A stretch of DNA of 64,000 nucleotides, from NCBI RefSeq assembly GCF_007830175.1, contig NZ_VLKH01000001.1, positions 1 through 64,000 on the forward strand. Direction: 5' to 3'. This DNA is from Sedimentibacter saalensis. GTDB taxonomy: Bacteria; Bacillota; Clostridia; Tissierellales; Sedimentibacteraceae. The notes under the pieces were generated by a model that had not been told where the DNA came from, ran no database searches, and saw nothing but the letters and a program-made list of their open reading frames with translations. Positions 16,887 to 25,338 of this stretch are shown here, piece by piece (position 1 is the first letter of the stretch; each line of letters starts with the position of its first letter). Made by a program: the position numbers and the translations under genes.

Positions 16887-18854
16887 TTAATTAATTGTAT
16901 GCATGTACTTTTCTGACTCATACCATGGCACGGTAAAAGAAGTTCCTTTTGCACAAAATACAGATGTTGAAGTATTTTCCACATCTCTTTCTTTATCATA
17001 GCCTATTCTTAAAATCACATCATTTGCATTTTCACACACATCGTATCCATCGTACATTAAACTTATGCTTCCGGTTCCCTTTGTAAATGAAATAAGTTCA
17101 ACGCTGTAATCCATAAATGATTCCACAGGACCTCTGCCTTTTATATAAACATTTCCACAATTAAGAACAGGTGCTTCACAAATGCCCCTTAATTTTTGTA
17201 TATCAGACATTATTCTTCCCATATATGTTTCTTCTGCATAAATTTCAAAGCTGTAAAACGGCTCCAACAAAATAGATTCTGCTTTTTCCAGCCCCTGTCT
17301 GATCGCTCTGTATGTAGCTTCTCTGAAATCACCGCCTACAGTATGTTTTATATGAGCTCGGCCGTCCCTTAAAACAACTTTTATATCTGTAATTGGCGAC
17401 CCGGTTAAAATACCCTTGTGAACTTTTTCAAACACATGATTTTCTATTGTATTTTGATAATTTAATATTAAATTGTCAACATGGCATTGACTTTCATATG
17501 TAAGGCCGCTACCACGGGAAGTTGGTTCCAGTGTTAGCTTAACTTCTGCATAATGGCGAAGTGGTTCAAAGTGACCATAGCCCGTTACTGCTGATTTAAT
17601 TGTTTCTTTATATTCAACCTGAGGTTTTTCAAAACTGACCGATATTCCGAATCTGGATTTTATAACCTGCTCTAATATTTCCAGTTGAATTTTACCCATT
17701 ACACTGATTAAAATATTCTCTGTTTCTTTTATGAAAGCAACCGATAACATAGGATCTTCAGATTCTAAAATATGTAGCTTTTCCATCAATATTGTGACAT
17801 CTGTTTTATCTAATATGTTTACTTTAGACTTCAGAGCAGCGGTTAAGTGAAAATTACTCACTCCGTCTATTGTTGTTTCGCCTGATACTATCACTGTGCC
17901 GCATATTGGGGATTTTAGACCTACAACAGCAAATACATCTCCGGCTAGTATTTCATTTTTATTTTCAAACTTTTTACCGTTATATACTCTTATTTCATTT
18001 ACTTTTTCTGAAGATGAAGCTTCACCTTTTATAAATGTAAATTCATCCTTTATTCGCAGCTTCCCTGACAATGCTTTTATAAATGTGAGTCGCATTCCTT
18101 TTTCGTCGTGACGTATTTTATAAACTTTTCCAATAAAATAATTGTCTTCTTTTTCTTCATATTCCGTTTTAGAAAGGCTTGAAAACACATCTAAAAAATT
18201 TTGAATTCCAATCCCCTTTAAAGCTGAACCCGTCATTAAAGGAAAGCAAAGTCTCTTTTTTATTATGTTGATAACAGTCTCTAATAAATCCTCTGCACTG
18301 TAATCATCCTGCAAATAAGAATCTAAAAAATCTTCGTCTCTGTCTGCTGCAAATTCAGCTGTTTGTTGATTAATTATATCATCGGCTGAATTTAAATATA
18401 GTATGTCACCAGTAAGCTTATTTTTAACATCATCTGTAATTGCTTGTAAATTAAAACTTTCTATGTCACATTTATTAATAAAAATAAAAACAGGAATATT
18501 GTATGAGCTCAACAGCTTAAATAATGTTGTTGTGTGAGCCTGTACCCCTGAGCTTCCGCTTATGATTAAAATGGCATAATCAAGAGCAGACATGGACCGC
18601 TCAGTTTCTGCGGAGAAATCCATATGCCCGGGAGTATCTATTATATAGTAGGTATCATTGTTGTATTGAAAAACACCTTGATCGGCAAAAATTGTAATTC
18701 CTCTGTTTTGTTCTATTTCATTAGTATCCATGCTTGAAGTTTTATGATCAACTCTTCCAAGATTTCTTATACTGCCTGTATTATAAAGAAGTTGTTCAGT
18801 GAAGGTAGTCTTCCCTGCATCCACATGAGCAAAAATTCCAATTGTTTTTTTCAT
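16887..18854 (-). CDS. Tet(M)-like ribosomal-protection / translation-factor GTPase
   Basis: About 655 residues, EF-G-like. GTPase motifs: AHVDAGKTT (G1), RGIT (G2), DTPGH (G3), NKCD (G4). The domain order matches Tet(M)/Tet(O): G domain, barrel, domain III (EDPMLSVAF), domain IV and the V-like end (AEETYMGRIMSDIQKLRG). However, the domain IV tip that in Tet(M) reads like YSPVSTPADFR is here HIKHTVGGDFREATY, so it is a distant branch and may not confer tetracycline resistance. Start is the ATG at 18854 with GGAG; the longer frame upstream lies inside a dispersed repeat. Confidence 0.85.
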   Translation of the reverse strand: MKKTIGIFAHVDAGKTTFTEQLLYNTGSIRNLGRVDHKTSSMDTNEIEQNRGITIFADQGVFQYNNDTYYIIDTPGHMDFSAETERSMSALDYAILIISGSSGVQAHTTTLFKLLSSYNIPVFIFINKCDIESFNLQAITDDVKNKLTGDILYLNSADDIINQQTAEFAADRDEDFLDSYLQDDYSAEDLLETVINIIKKRLCFPLMTGSALKGIGIQNFLDVFSSLSKTEYEEKEDNYFIGKVYKIRHDEKGMRLTFIKALSGKLRIKDEFTFIKGEASSSEKVNEIRVYNGKKFENKNEILAGDVFAVVGLKSPICGTVIVSGETTIDGVSNFHLTAALKSKVNILDKTDVTILMEKLHILESEDPMLSVAFIKETENILISVMGKIQLEILEQVIKSRFGISVSFEKPQVEYKETIKSAVTGYGHFEPLRHYAEVKLTLEPTSRGSGLTYESQCHVDNLILNYQNTIENHVFEKVHKGILTGSPITDIKVVLRDGRAHIKHTVGGDFREATYRAIRQGLEKAESILLEPFYSFEIYAEETYMGRIMSDIQKLRGICEAPVLNCGNVYIKGRGPVESFMDYSVELISFTKGTGSISLMYDGYDVCENANDVILRIGYDKERDVENTSTSVFCAKGTSFTVPWYESEKYMHTIN

Positions 18855-18886
18855 ATTAACTCCATAATTATTTTTCACACCTGACT

Positions 18887-18965
18887 TGTCATCCTGAGCG
18901 ATAGCGAAGGATCTCATTTTTGTTAAAAATATGAGATTCTTCGGGCTATGCCCTCAGAATGACAG
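18887..18965. repeat. TGTCATCCTGAG-type hairpin repeat, copy 1
   Basis: A 79-bp imperfect hairpin that begins TGTCATCCTGAGCG, has GAAGGATCTCAT and ATGAGATTCTTCGG flanking the loop, and ends CCCTCAGAATGACAG. A second copy lies at 21790-21867 in the opposite sense. It overlaps the apparent 5' extension of the Tet(M)-like frame. Confidence 0.8.
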
Positions 18966-19008
18966 TGAATAAGTGTATAGGTTTTTCAGTCCCGAACCGT
19001 CCATATGA

Positions 19009-20367
19009 TTACGCACTTATTGTCTTTCTCTTCCATCCATGAGTTTTATATACCCACAAACCATAAAGGCATATTATAAAGTTGCTGAAGCTCATTGAAA
19101 ACCAGATGCCGGATGGTCCAAAATTATAAAAACTTTTAAAAATCAATATCATGGGCAATCTGACAAACCACAATCTTCCTACCTCCATGGCCATGGAATA
19201 TTTTGTATTTCCCGAGCCTTGGAATATTCCCTGAAAAACGCTGAACATCCCCATCAATGGCATTGAAAAGGCAACATACTTCATGTAAGTTATACTTTGA
19301 ATAATTACTTCCGGCTCATCCTTGGATTGAATAAAAAAATTCACTATTGGTTTGTTGAAAACAAATATTAATACTCCGCCGATAATACCAATAAATAAGG
19401 CAATTTTTGAGGCTTTTATAAAACTTTCTGTGGCTCTGTGAAGCTGATTAGATCCCAGATTCTGACCTACAACTGCTGTCAGAGCTGCTCCAACTCCCAT
19501 TGCAGGCTGCATTACAAGACTAGTTACTCTGTTAACCATACCAAAAGCAGCCATTGTAGCAGTTCCATAGGATACAATAAAGCCATTTAAGAACATAAAT
19601 CCAATGGAGGCGCCTATTTGCCCAATAGAAGCCGGCAGTCCGACTCTCACAATTTCCTTGAGTATTTTTTTATTAAATTTAAATCCTTTGAAATCCGGTT
19701 TTAAATCATAATCTTCATTAAAGATAAATTTAATACCAAACAGCGCCAATACAACCCTTGATAGCACCGTTGCCCATGCCGCTCCTGCTATACCCATATT
19801 AAATGTAAATATAAACACCGGATCCAATACAACATTTATAAAAGCAGATATGGCACTTAATATTGTCGGGGTTACCGTGTTTCCCTGTGCATTCATTATT
19901 GAATTTATATTGAAATATAAAAACATAAACGGCAAATCAAAAAATGATATTCTAAGGTAAGTATTTGCCAAATCAGCAAAATTACCTTCTCCACCCATAA
20001 GCTTAACTATATACGGGCTTGTAACAACACCAACTATCATAAATACAAGTGATAACAAAAATGATGATACCATTAGTTGAGCCGTATATTCTCTGGCTTC
20101 TTTATATTTACCTGCCCCCAGCAACTGGGAAAGAAGTGATGTTCCTGCTACCGACAGTCCAATTCCCAATGCAACAAATAGAAAATTTATGGGCCAAACA
20201 AAAGAGGTTGCTGCAAAGTGAACAGAAGAAATCTTACTGACCCAAATTCCATCCACCAAATTATATAATGTTTGTATTATACTATTTATCATAATGGGGA
20301 TAGATAAGGTTAACAATACCTTGTACATATCCCCATTTTGTATTAATTCTGTTTTATCCTGCTTCAT
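19009..20367 (-). CDS. MATE-family efflux transporter
   Basis: About 452 residues with twelve hydrophobic helices in two homologous halves, as in MATE/NorM-DinF proteins. Recognisable parts are the N-terminal SIPIMINSIIQTLYNLVDGIWVSKISS and LGIGLSVAGTSLLSQLLGAG, and the second-half QPAMGVGAALTAVVGQNLGS. These transporters exchange Na+ or H+ for cationic drugs or metabolites. The ATG at 20367 is chosen because GAGGGG lies eight bases upstream; a GTG three codons earlier overlaps it. Specificity is not predictable. Confidence 0.93.
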   Translation of the reverse strand: MKQDKTELIQNGDMYKVLLTLSIPIMINSIIQTLYNLVDGIWVSKISSVHFAATSFVWPINFLFVALGIGLSVAGTSLLSQLLGAGKYKEAREYTAQLMVSSFLLSLVFMIVGVVTSPYIVKLMGGEGNFADLANTYLRISFFDLPFMFLYFNINSIMNAQGNTVTPTILSAISAFINVVLDPVFIFTFNMGIAGAAWATVLSRVVLALFGIKFIFNEDYDLKPDFKGFKFNKKILKEIVRVGLPASIGQIGASIGFMFLNGFIVSYGTATMAAFGMVNRVTSLVMQPAMGVGAALTAVVGQNLGSNQLHRATESFIKASKIALFIGIIGGVLIFVFNKPIVNFFIQSKDEPEVIIQSITYMKYVAFSMPLMGMFSVFQGIFQGSGNTKYSMAMEVGRLWFVRLPMILIFKSFYNFGPSGIWFSMSFSNFIICLYGLWVYKTHGWKRKTISA

Positions 20368-20668
20368 TATAGTCACCCCTCATTTTAATTAAGACCATAA
20401 GAATATTATATCAAATAGATTGAAGATGTACAGCTCGAAAAGAGTAATATCATCTTTTATTCCGTCTTTATATTGAATTATTTTAAAAAACACACGGAAA
20501 ATAAAGACAGCTATTTACCTGACAAAAATTATCCTCTTGTTTTTTCAGAATCTGTCAATTATAATCAAATCCATACAAATTAGATACAGACGATCATTGA
20601 TAGTTTTATGTTAATAGTGATAAAAATTAAAAGTGTAATGCTTAAATAAGTTAGAAAGGATAATTAAA

Positions 20669-21598
20669 ATGAAAAAAATATATGTTATTCATGAAAATGA
20701 CGAATGGGTAGTGCCCCTAAGAATAGAATTTGAAAAATTAAACCTCCCTTATGAAGAGTGGTTCCTGAATAAAGGAACGCTGGACTTATCACAAGCTCCA
20801 CCGGAAGGAGTCTTCTATAACAGAATGAGTGCCTCTTCTCATACAAGAGACCACAGATATGCTGCAGAATTTACGGGAGCTGTTCTTTCCTGGCTTGAAG
20901 CTCACGGCAGAAGAGTTGTAAACAACAGTAACGCACTGAAGCTTGAAGTCAGCAAGGTAGCTCAATATGTTTCCTTAAACACATTTGGCATACGTACACC
21001 TAAAACAATTGCAGCTGTAGGAAAAGAGGAAATTATTAAAGCTGCAAAAGAATTCCAGGGAGATTTTATAACAAAGCACAACAGAGCTGGAAAAGGACTT
21101 GGCGTACAAAAGTTTGCGAATATAGAAGCTCTTGAAAAATATGTATATGGTTCTGATTTTGAAGAACCTGTTGACGGCATAACCTTAATTCAGCAGTACA
21201 TTGATTCACCTTCTCCATTTATAGTCAGAAACGAATTTATAGGCGGAAAATACTATTACTCCGTACAGGTAAATACTTCTGAGGGTTTCCAGCTTTGTCC
21301 TGCCGATGCCTGCCAGATAGGAGATGCTTTCTGCCCTGTGGGAGAAAGCGTAACTTCAAAGTTTACTGTACTTGAAAACTTTGAAAACCCTATTTTTGAA
21401 AAGTACCAGAAATTCCTGGCTGCAAACGGAATTGAGATTGCAGGAATTGAAATGATAACTGACAAAGAAGGCCAAATCTATACTTATGATGTAAATACTA
21501 ACACTAACTATAATTCTGAAGCCGAAAGTAAAGCCGGAGTTTCCGGAATGGGTGCCATCGCTAAATTTTTAGGCGAAGAATTAGGAAAATTACAATAA
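20669..21598 (+). CDS. RimK-like ATP-grasp ligase
   Basis: 309 residues. N-terminal part (VIHENDEWVVPLRIEFEKL) is a pre-ATP-grasp fold; VSKVAQYVSLNTFGIRTPKTIA begins the ATP-grasp domain; FITKHNRAGKGLGVQKF is the glycine-rich ATP loop; QQYIDSPSPFIVRNEF and YDVNTNTNYN supply adenine and Mg2+ contacts. Family members ligate an amino group to a carboxylate (glutamate addition to ribosomal protein S6, cofactors or peptides). The partner substrate is not known. Monocistronic, with AGAAAGGA before the ATG. Confidence 0.85.
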   Translation: MKKIYVIHENDEWVVPLRIEFEKLNLPYEEWFLNKGTLDLSQAPPEGVFYNRMSASSHTRDHRYAAEFTGAVLSWLEAHGRRVVNNSNALKLEVSKVAQYVSLNTFGIRTPKTIAAVGKEEIIKAAKEFQGDFITKHNRAGKGLGVQKFANIEALEKYVYGSDFEEPVDGITLIQQYIDSPSPFIVRNEFIGGKYYYSVQVNTSEGFQLCPADACQIGDAFCPVGESVTSKFTVLENFENPIFEKYQKFLAANGIEIAGIEMITDKEGQIYTYDVNTNTNYNSEAESKAGVSGMGAIAKFLGEELGKLQ

Positions 21599-21615
21599 AA
21601 AATTAAGAAGACAAT

Positions 21616-21741
21616 GCATCAGTATTTATCGGAATACTAAAGCCTACCAGTTTGATTGGAATGATGGATAATGATGAATTATCGAGTATTGCAGTTGAAG
21701 TTGAGAAAGAATTAAAGTCTTCTATAGACGAAGCTAAGTAG
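21616..21741 (+). pseudogene. Possible gene remnant after the ATP-grasp gene
   Basis: An open stretch of 41 codons ends in a stop at 21741 and reads like a real C-terminus (IGMMDNDELSSIAVEVEKEL, then KSSIDEAK), with amphipathic character, but has no start codon or ribosome site. It could be the tail of a lost gene. Family not recognised. Confidence 0.3.
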
Positions 21742-21789
21742 CTATTATGTAATCAAAAAACGGGACAATTGCATTAGTGATTATTATCG

Positions 21790-21867
21790 TGTCATTCTGA
21801 GGGCTTTAGCCCGAAGAATCTCATCATTTCAACATATGAGATCCTTCGCTTGCGCTCAGGATGACAG
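21790..21867. repeat. TGTCATTCTGAG-type hairpin repeat, copy 2
   Basis: A 78-bp hairpin element, TGTCATTCTGAGGGC to GCGCTCAGGATGACAG, with GAAGAATCTCAT and ATGAGATCCTTCGC flanking the loop. It is the reverse-complement arrangement of the copy at 18887-18965. Such long palindromic units are dispersed repeats in many bacterial genomes. Confidence 0.8.
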
Positions 21868-21955
21868 AAAATGTACTTAATGCAACAGCCCCATTGTTAA
21901 TCCGTGCTATTTTTTTGCATTTTTGAAATTTTCCTTCTATCTTTCATACCCTGAC

Positions 21956-22402
21956 TTACTCCTCCACTGCAATGTAAATATTGACTGTTGAATTTGTGCC
22001 GTCATAAGCTACATATTCTTCAAAATCAGCCGTGTAGATGCGCTTTAAATCCATCTGCCAAATCTGAGCCCATGCATTTGCAACATCTTTTACCATATCT
22101 CCAACAATTTGAAACTTTGCATATCTTCCTTTTGGAATTATAAGTGAAATTAATCCTTCATTCTCACTGAATTCTGAAACTTCTGCACCCACTGTCACCT
22201 GATACGTTTCGCCCTTGTAGTCAGAATAAATTCCATATGCATAGTCGCTTACCTTTGCTTCGATCTTTTCACAAACATTTCCCTGATAAAACTGCTGCCA
22301 CAGCCCTCCGATAACCGTCTGCATATCAGGCTCCATATTTCCTGTTCTTGCAGCCACACCAACAACTTTCTTTTCTCCCAGTGTTACAATTTCATAATTC
22401 AT
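21956..22402 (-). CDS. GyrI-like effector-binding domain protein
   Basis: About 148 residues forming a stand-alone GyrI-like/effector-binding fold: VTLGEKKVVGVAARTGNMEP at the start, LWQQFYQG, then YAYGIYSDYKGETYQVTVGA, GRYAKFQIVGDM and a C-terminal YVAYDGTNSTVNIYIAVEE. Proteins of this type bind or hydrolyse small aromatic compounds or act as ligand sensors. The ATG at 22402 has AGGAGG six bases upstream; an upstream ATG in the same frame has none and would overlap the preceding gene. It follows the WYL regulator gene and is probably in its operon. Confidence 0.85.
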   Translation of the reverse strand: MNYEIVTLGEKKVVGVAARTGNMEPDMQTVIGGLWQQFYQGNVCEKIEAKVSDYAYGIYSDYKGETYQVTVGAEVSEFSENEGLISLIIPKGRYAKFQIVGDMVKDVANAWAQIWQMDLKRIYTADFEEYVAYDGTNSTVNIYIAVEE

Positions 22403-22490
22403 TTGTTTCCTCCTATATTCAATCTTCATTACCATAGGAGTATAACATTCATAATATGACAAGGTGTGTCTTATTATAAAATATTTTTCT

Positions 22491-23384
22491 TCATTCATAT
22501 ATTAAAATCATCTTTTCAATCTGTTCTCTGACTTTTTCCTGTAACCATGCTGGTTCAAGTACCTTAGCATAAGCTCCTAATGACAAAATATAATTTATGA
22601 TTGCACTTTCATCATTTGCATCAAACTCAGTAATCATACTTCCATCTTCTAGAATGACCCCATGTGGAAGTTCCTCAAGAACACGATACAACTGCTGTTT
22701 ATGTACCTGAATTTTTATATGAATAACCTCTTTGCTCTGTTCAAACAGTTCATTCAGCACTCGTCCAACCGGAATAGGTGTAAATGATTCGTGTGTAACA
22801 AATAAATCCGCAATTCGCTTTAACTTAAAAAACCTGTAATCATTTCGCAATAAACAAAATCCATATACATACCAGGCAAATCCCCGAAAACACAATTTTA
22901 ATGGTTTCACTTTTCTGTCACTGCATTCCACATGACTTGCTGCATATTTTATATCTATTATTCGATGCTTTAATATTGCTTCTTTGATTTGCTTAAAATA
23001 TGTTTCTTCTTTACCAGGCTCACCCCATCTTGAAAATTCAATCTCGATCCAATCCTGAGTATCTGCGCCGAATAGACTGCTTAATTTGTTAAGGACCTCT
23101 TTTTCTTCGCCATATCCGGTTTCCTTTATTGCCTGAAGTGACGAAAGAATTTGACTGCGTTCATCATCTGTGAGAACAGTTTTATCCAAAACAAAATCCG
23201 AAAGAAGGCTAATGCCTCCTCCCTTTCCCTTATTTGCATACACAGGCACACCTGCTATGGAAAGCTTATCAATATCACGCATAATGGTTCGTGTAGAACA
23301 CTCAAATTTTTCTGCCAGTTCACCACATGTAACAGTTTCCTGATTCATCAGTGTATATACAATCTGAAATAATCTGTCTACCAT
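22491..23384 (-). CDS. HTH-WYL domain transcriptional regulator
   Basis: 297 residues. N-terminal winged helix of the DeoR/HTH_11 type (VTCGELAEKFECSTRTIMRD, then IDKLSIAGVPVYANKGKGGG). From about residue 140 a WYL domain follows (IDIKYAASHVECSDRKVKPL, then FAWYVYGFCLLRNDYRFFKL), and a C-terminal WCX-like segment ends the protein. WYL proteins sense small molecules or nucleic acid and are often regulators of neighbouring genes; the GyrI-like gene 89 bases downstream is the likely co-regulated partner. Confidence 0.9.
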   Translation of the reverse strand: MVDRLFQIVYTLMNQETVTCGELAEKFECSTRTIMRDIDKLSIAGVPVYANKGKGGGISLLSDFVLDKTVLTDDERSQILSSLQAIKETGYGEEKEVLNKLSSLFGADTQDWIEIEFSRWGEPGKEETYFKQIKEAILKHRIIDIKYAASHVECSDRKVKPLKLCFRGFAWYVYGFCLLRNDYRFFKLKRIADLFVTHESFTPIPVGRVLNELFEQSKEVIHIKIQVHKQQLYRVLEELPHGVILEDGSMITEFDANDESAIINYILSLGAYAKVLEPAWLQEKVREQIEKMILIYE

Positions 23385-23746
23385 ATAACCTCCACATGAA
23401 TTTGCTAAATCATTTATTTTTCAACATTAGTCTACTAAATCTATCCTCGAAATTAAGGTTCTATATCACTTTTATTTGATAACAGCTTATCCAGATATAT
23501 GGACTTGAACTGTTTACTGTCCATCATCTGTTTTAGAGGCTTTTTTCTATATTTGATAATATTATTCTAAAACGTGTTACTAAGTAAGTCAATTTATTCA
23601 TCAATTATATTTCACATAATAATATTAGTCTTTCTACCACTACTGCATAAGGGAAATTTTCGTACTTGTTGCAATAAATTATTATAAATATATATTGCAA
23701 TTGTCCTATAGATGTGTTAATATTGTAAAAATAGAATAATTGAATG

Positions 23747-23777
23747 TCTTTAAACAAGTCCTGAGAGGCTGGCAAGA
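23747..23777 (+). promoter_or_regulatory. PyrR-binding loop 1
   Basis: The RNA AAGTCCTGAGAGGCTGGCAAGA has the PyrR consensus (AGUCCNGNGAGGCU) with the lower stem TCTT (23747-23750) and AAGA (23774-23777). It lies upstream of an intrinsic terminator. Binding of PyrR with UMP at such loops favours termination. Confidence 0.82.
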
Positions 23778-23815
23778 TAAACATTATGAGTTTCACATAA
23801 TTATTAGACAAGTGT

Positions 23816-23846
23816 GACTTCTTGCTGGAGCAAGAAGTCTTTTTTA
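23816..23846 (+). terminator. Attenuator terminator of the uracil permease leader
   Basis: GACTTCTTGC and GCAAGAAGTC make a perfect 10-bp stem with the loop TGGA, followed by six T residues. It stands 113 bases before the permease start. Confidence 0.88.
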
Positions 23847-23876
23847 TTGACTTTCAAGTAAATTCTGTGCGCATCA

Positions 23877-23931
23877 CCTTTAAATTAGTCCGGTGAGGCT
23901 GAGAAGGGGAAAAGAGTAAACTCTTCTCCTC
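23877..23931 (+). promoter_or_regulatory. PyrR-binding loop 2 with a competing hairpin
   Basis: TTAGTCCGGTGAGGCTGAG again fits the PyrR loop, with the lower stem CCTT (23877-23880) and AAGG (23904-23907). The GGGG at the end of this stem also begins a second hairpin, GGGGAAAAGAG (23906-23916) with CTCTTCTCCTC (23921-23931), so the two exclude each other. The CTCCT freed when the loop forms is complementary to the gene's ribosome site AAGGAG (23945-23950). No strong U tract follows, so translational control is suggested. Confidence 0.7.
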
Positions 23932-23958
23932 AATTTAAAAAATTAAGGAGACTTTATC

Positions 23959-25239
23959 ATGACAGAAAAAGTATTAAAGAAAATGGAAGTTGAAACTTCA
24001 AAAACCACTGATTGGATGGCTTTATTAAAGAAAGTGATTCTTGCGCTTCAGCATCTTATTGCAATGTTTGGCGCTACAGTGTTGGTACCTGTTCTTACAG
24101 GATTAAATGCATCTGTTGCGTTGGTTTCTGCAGGATTAGGCACCCTTGTATTTCATGCAGTAACAAAGAAAAAGGTTCCTGTTTTCTTAGGTTCTTCATT
24201 TGCCTTCATCGGTGGAATATTAGCAGTTAAAGAAGCACACAACGGTGATCTGGCATATGCCCAGGGCGGTATAATAGTTGCAGGTCTCATATATGTATTA
24301 ATGTCTTTTGTAATCAGAAAAATCGGGATAGATTTTATAAAAAAATATCTTCCATCCCATGTTATAGGACCAATGATAATTGTCATAGGCTTAAACCTTG
24401 TTCCGACAGCTTTTGGTATGGCCAGCGGAAACTTTGTACTTGCTGCAATAACTCTTGGTACTGCACTTGCTATCAACTTCTTTGGTAAAGGCTTTTTCAA
24501 ACAGCTTTCAATATTAACTGCCGTAGTTGTTGGTTATACAGTAGCACGCCTACTTGGACAAGTAGACCCTTCTTCATTTGTAAACGCACCTCTGCTTGCA
24601 ATTCCTGCATTCACGCTTCCAAAGTTCAGTGTACCTGCAGTAGCAGTTCTTGCTCCGGTAGTACTTGCGGTATTCATGGAGCATGTTGGTGATATCACTA
24701 CAAACGGACAGGTTGTAGGCCAGGATTTCATAAAAGATCCCGGACTTAACAGAACTCTTCTTGGAGATGGACTTGCTACGTTATTAGCCGGCTGTATAGG
24801 CGGACCTGCCAATACAACATATGGTGAAAATACAGGAGTTCTGGCAATAACAAAGAACTATGACCCTTCAACATTGAGACTGGCTGCAGTATTTGCAATC
24901 ATTCTTGGATTCGTAGCCAAAATTGGTGGTTTCCTTGGAACTATACCTACACCGGTTATGGGCGGTATAAGCCTTATGTTGTTCTCAATGATTTCACTTG
25001 TTGGTGTTCAAACCATAAAGAATAACAATGTAAAGTTCAATGCAGCAAATGTAGTGGTGATGATTGTAGTGCTGGTACTAGGTTTGTGGGGATCTTACTT
25101 CCAAAATATGACCGGAATCAATATCGGCATAAAGATAAATGAAACTGTTTCAATTACAGGCTTGAGCCTGGCTGCGATAGTGGGAGTAGCATTAAACGCA
25201 GTGCTGAACATATTTGTACCGTCATCTAAGGAAGCTTAG
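23959..25239 (+). CDS. uraA: Uracil permease (NCS2 family)
   Basis: 426 residues with fourteen predicted membrane spans in the UraA/PyrP fold. Signatures include LIAMFGATVLVP in TM1, GSSFAFIGG in the TM3 half-helix region, FMEHVGDI (with the substrate-binding Glu) and GGPANTTYGENTGV. The pyrimidine specificity is supported by two PyrR-binding loops in the leader, which is also why the alternative name pyrP would fit. AAGGAG stands eight bases before the ATG. The gene appears monocistronic and ends at a strong terminator. Confidence 0.95.
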   Translation: MTEKVLKKMEVETSKTTDWMALLKKVILALQHLIAMFGATVLVPVLTGLNASVALVSAGLGTLVFHAVTKKKVPVFLGSSFAFIGGILAVKEAHNGDLAYAQGGIIVAGLIYVLMSFVIRKIGIDFIKKYLPSHVIGPMIIVIGLNLVPTAFGMASGNFVLAAITLGTALAINFFGKGFFKQLSILTAVVVGYTVARLLGQVDPSSFVNAPLLAIPAFTLPKFSVPAVAVLAPVVLAVFMEHVGDITTNGQVVGQDFIKDPGLNRTLLGDGLATLLAGCIGGPANTTYGENTGVLAITKNYDPSTLRLAAVFAIILGFVAKIGGFLGTIPTPVMGGISLMLFSMISLVGVQTIKNNNVKFNAANVVVMIVVLVLGLWGSYFQNMTGINIGIKINETVSITGLSLAAIVGVALNAVLNIFVPSSKEA

Positions 25240-25253
25240 TAATATATAACTAT

Positions 25254-25296
25254 AAAAATCCATTGATTACTTTAAAAGTAATCAATGGATTTTTAT
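25254..25296 (+). terminator. Terminator after the uracil permease gene
   Basis: ATCCATTGATTACTTT and AAAGTAATCAATGGAT form a perfect 16-bp stem followed by TTTT. The A run before the stem makes it work in the other direction too, toward 25339. Confidence 0.88.
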
Positions 25297-25338
25297 TAAT
25301 TTCAAAATTCTTTGTCATTTCTGTTAACGGATATACTC

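Noticed and set aside
18855..18917. N-terminal extension of the Tet(M)-like protein
   Set aside because: The extra 21 codons lie in a dispersed hairpin repeat, and GGAG precedes the internal ATG, which also gives the normal start MKKTIGIFAHVDAGK.
23605..23811. 68-codon frame on the minus strand in front of the uracil permease gene
   Set aside because: It lies across the PyrR leader, has no ribosome site and is low-complexity, so it is a chance frame.
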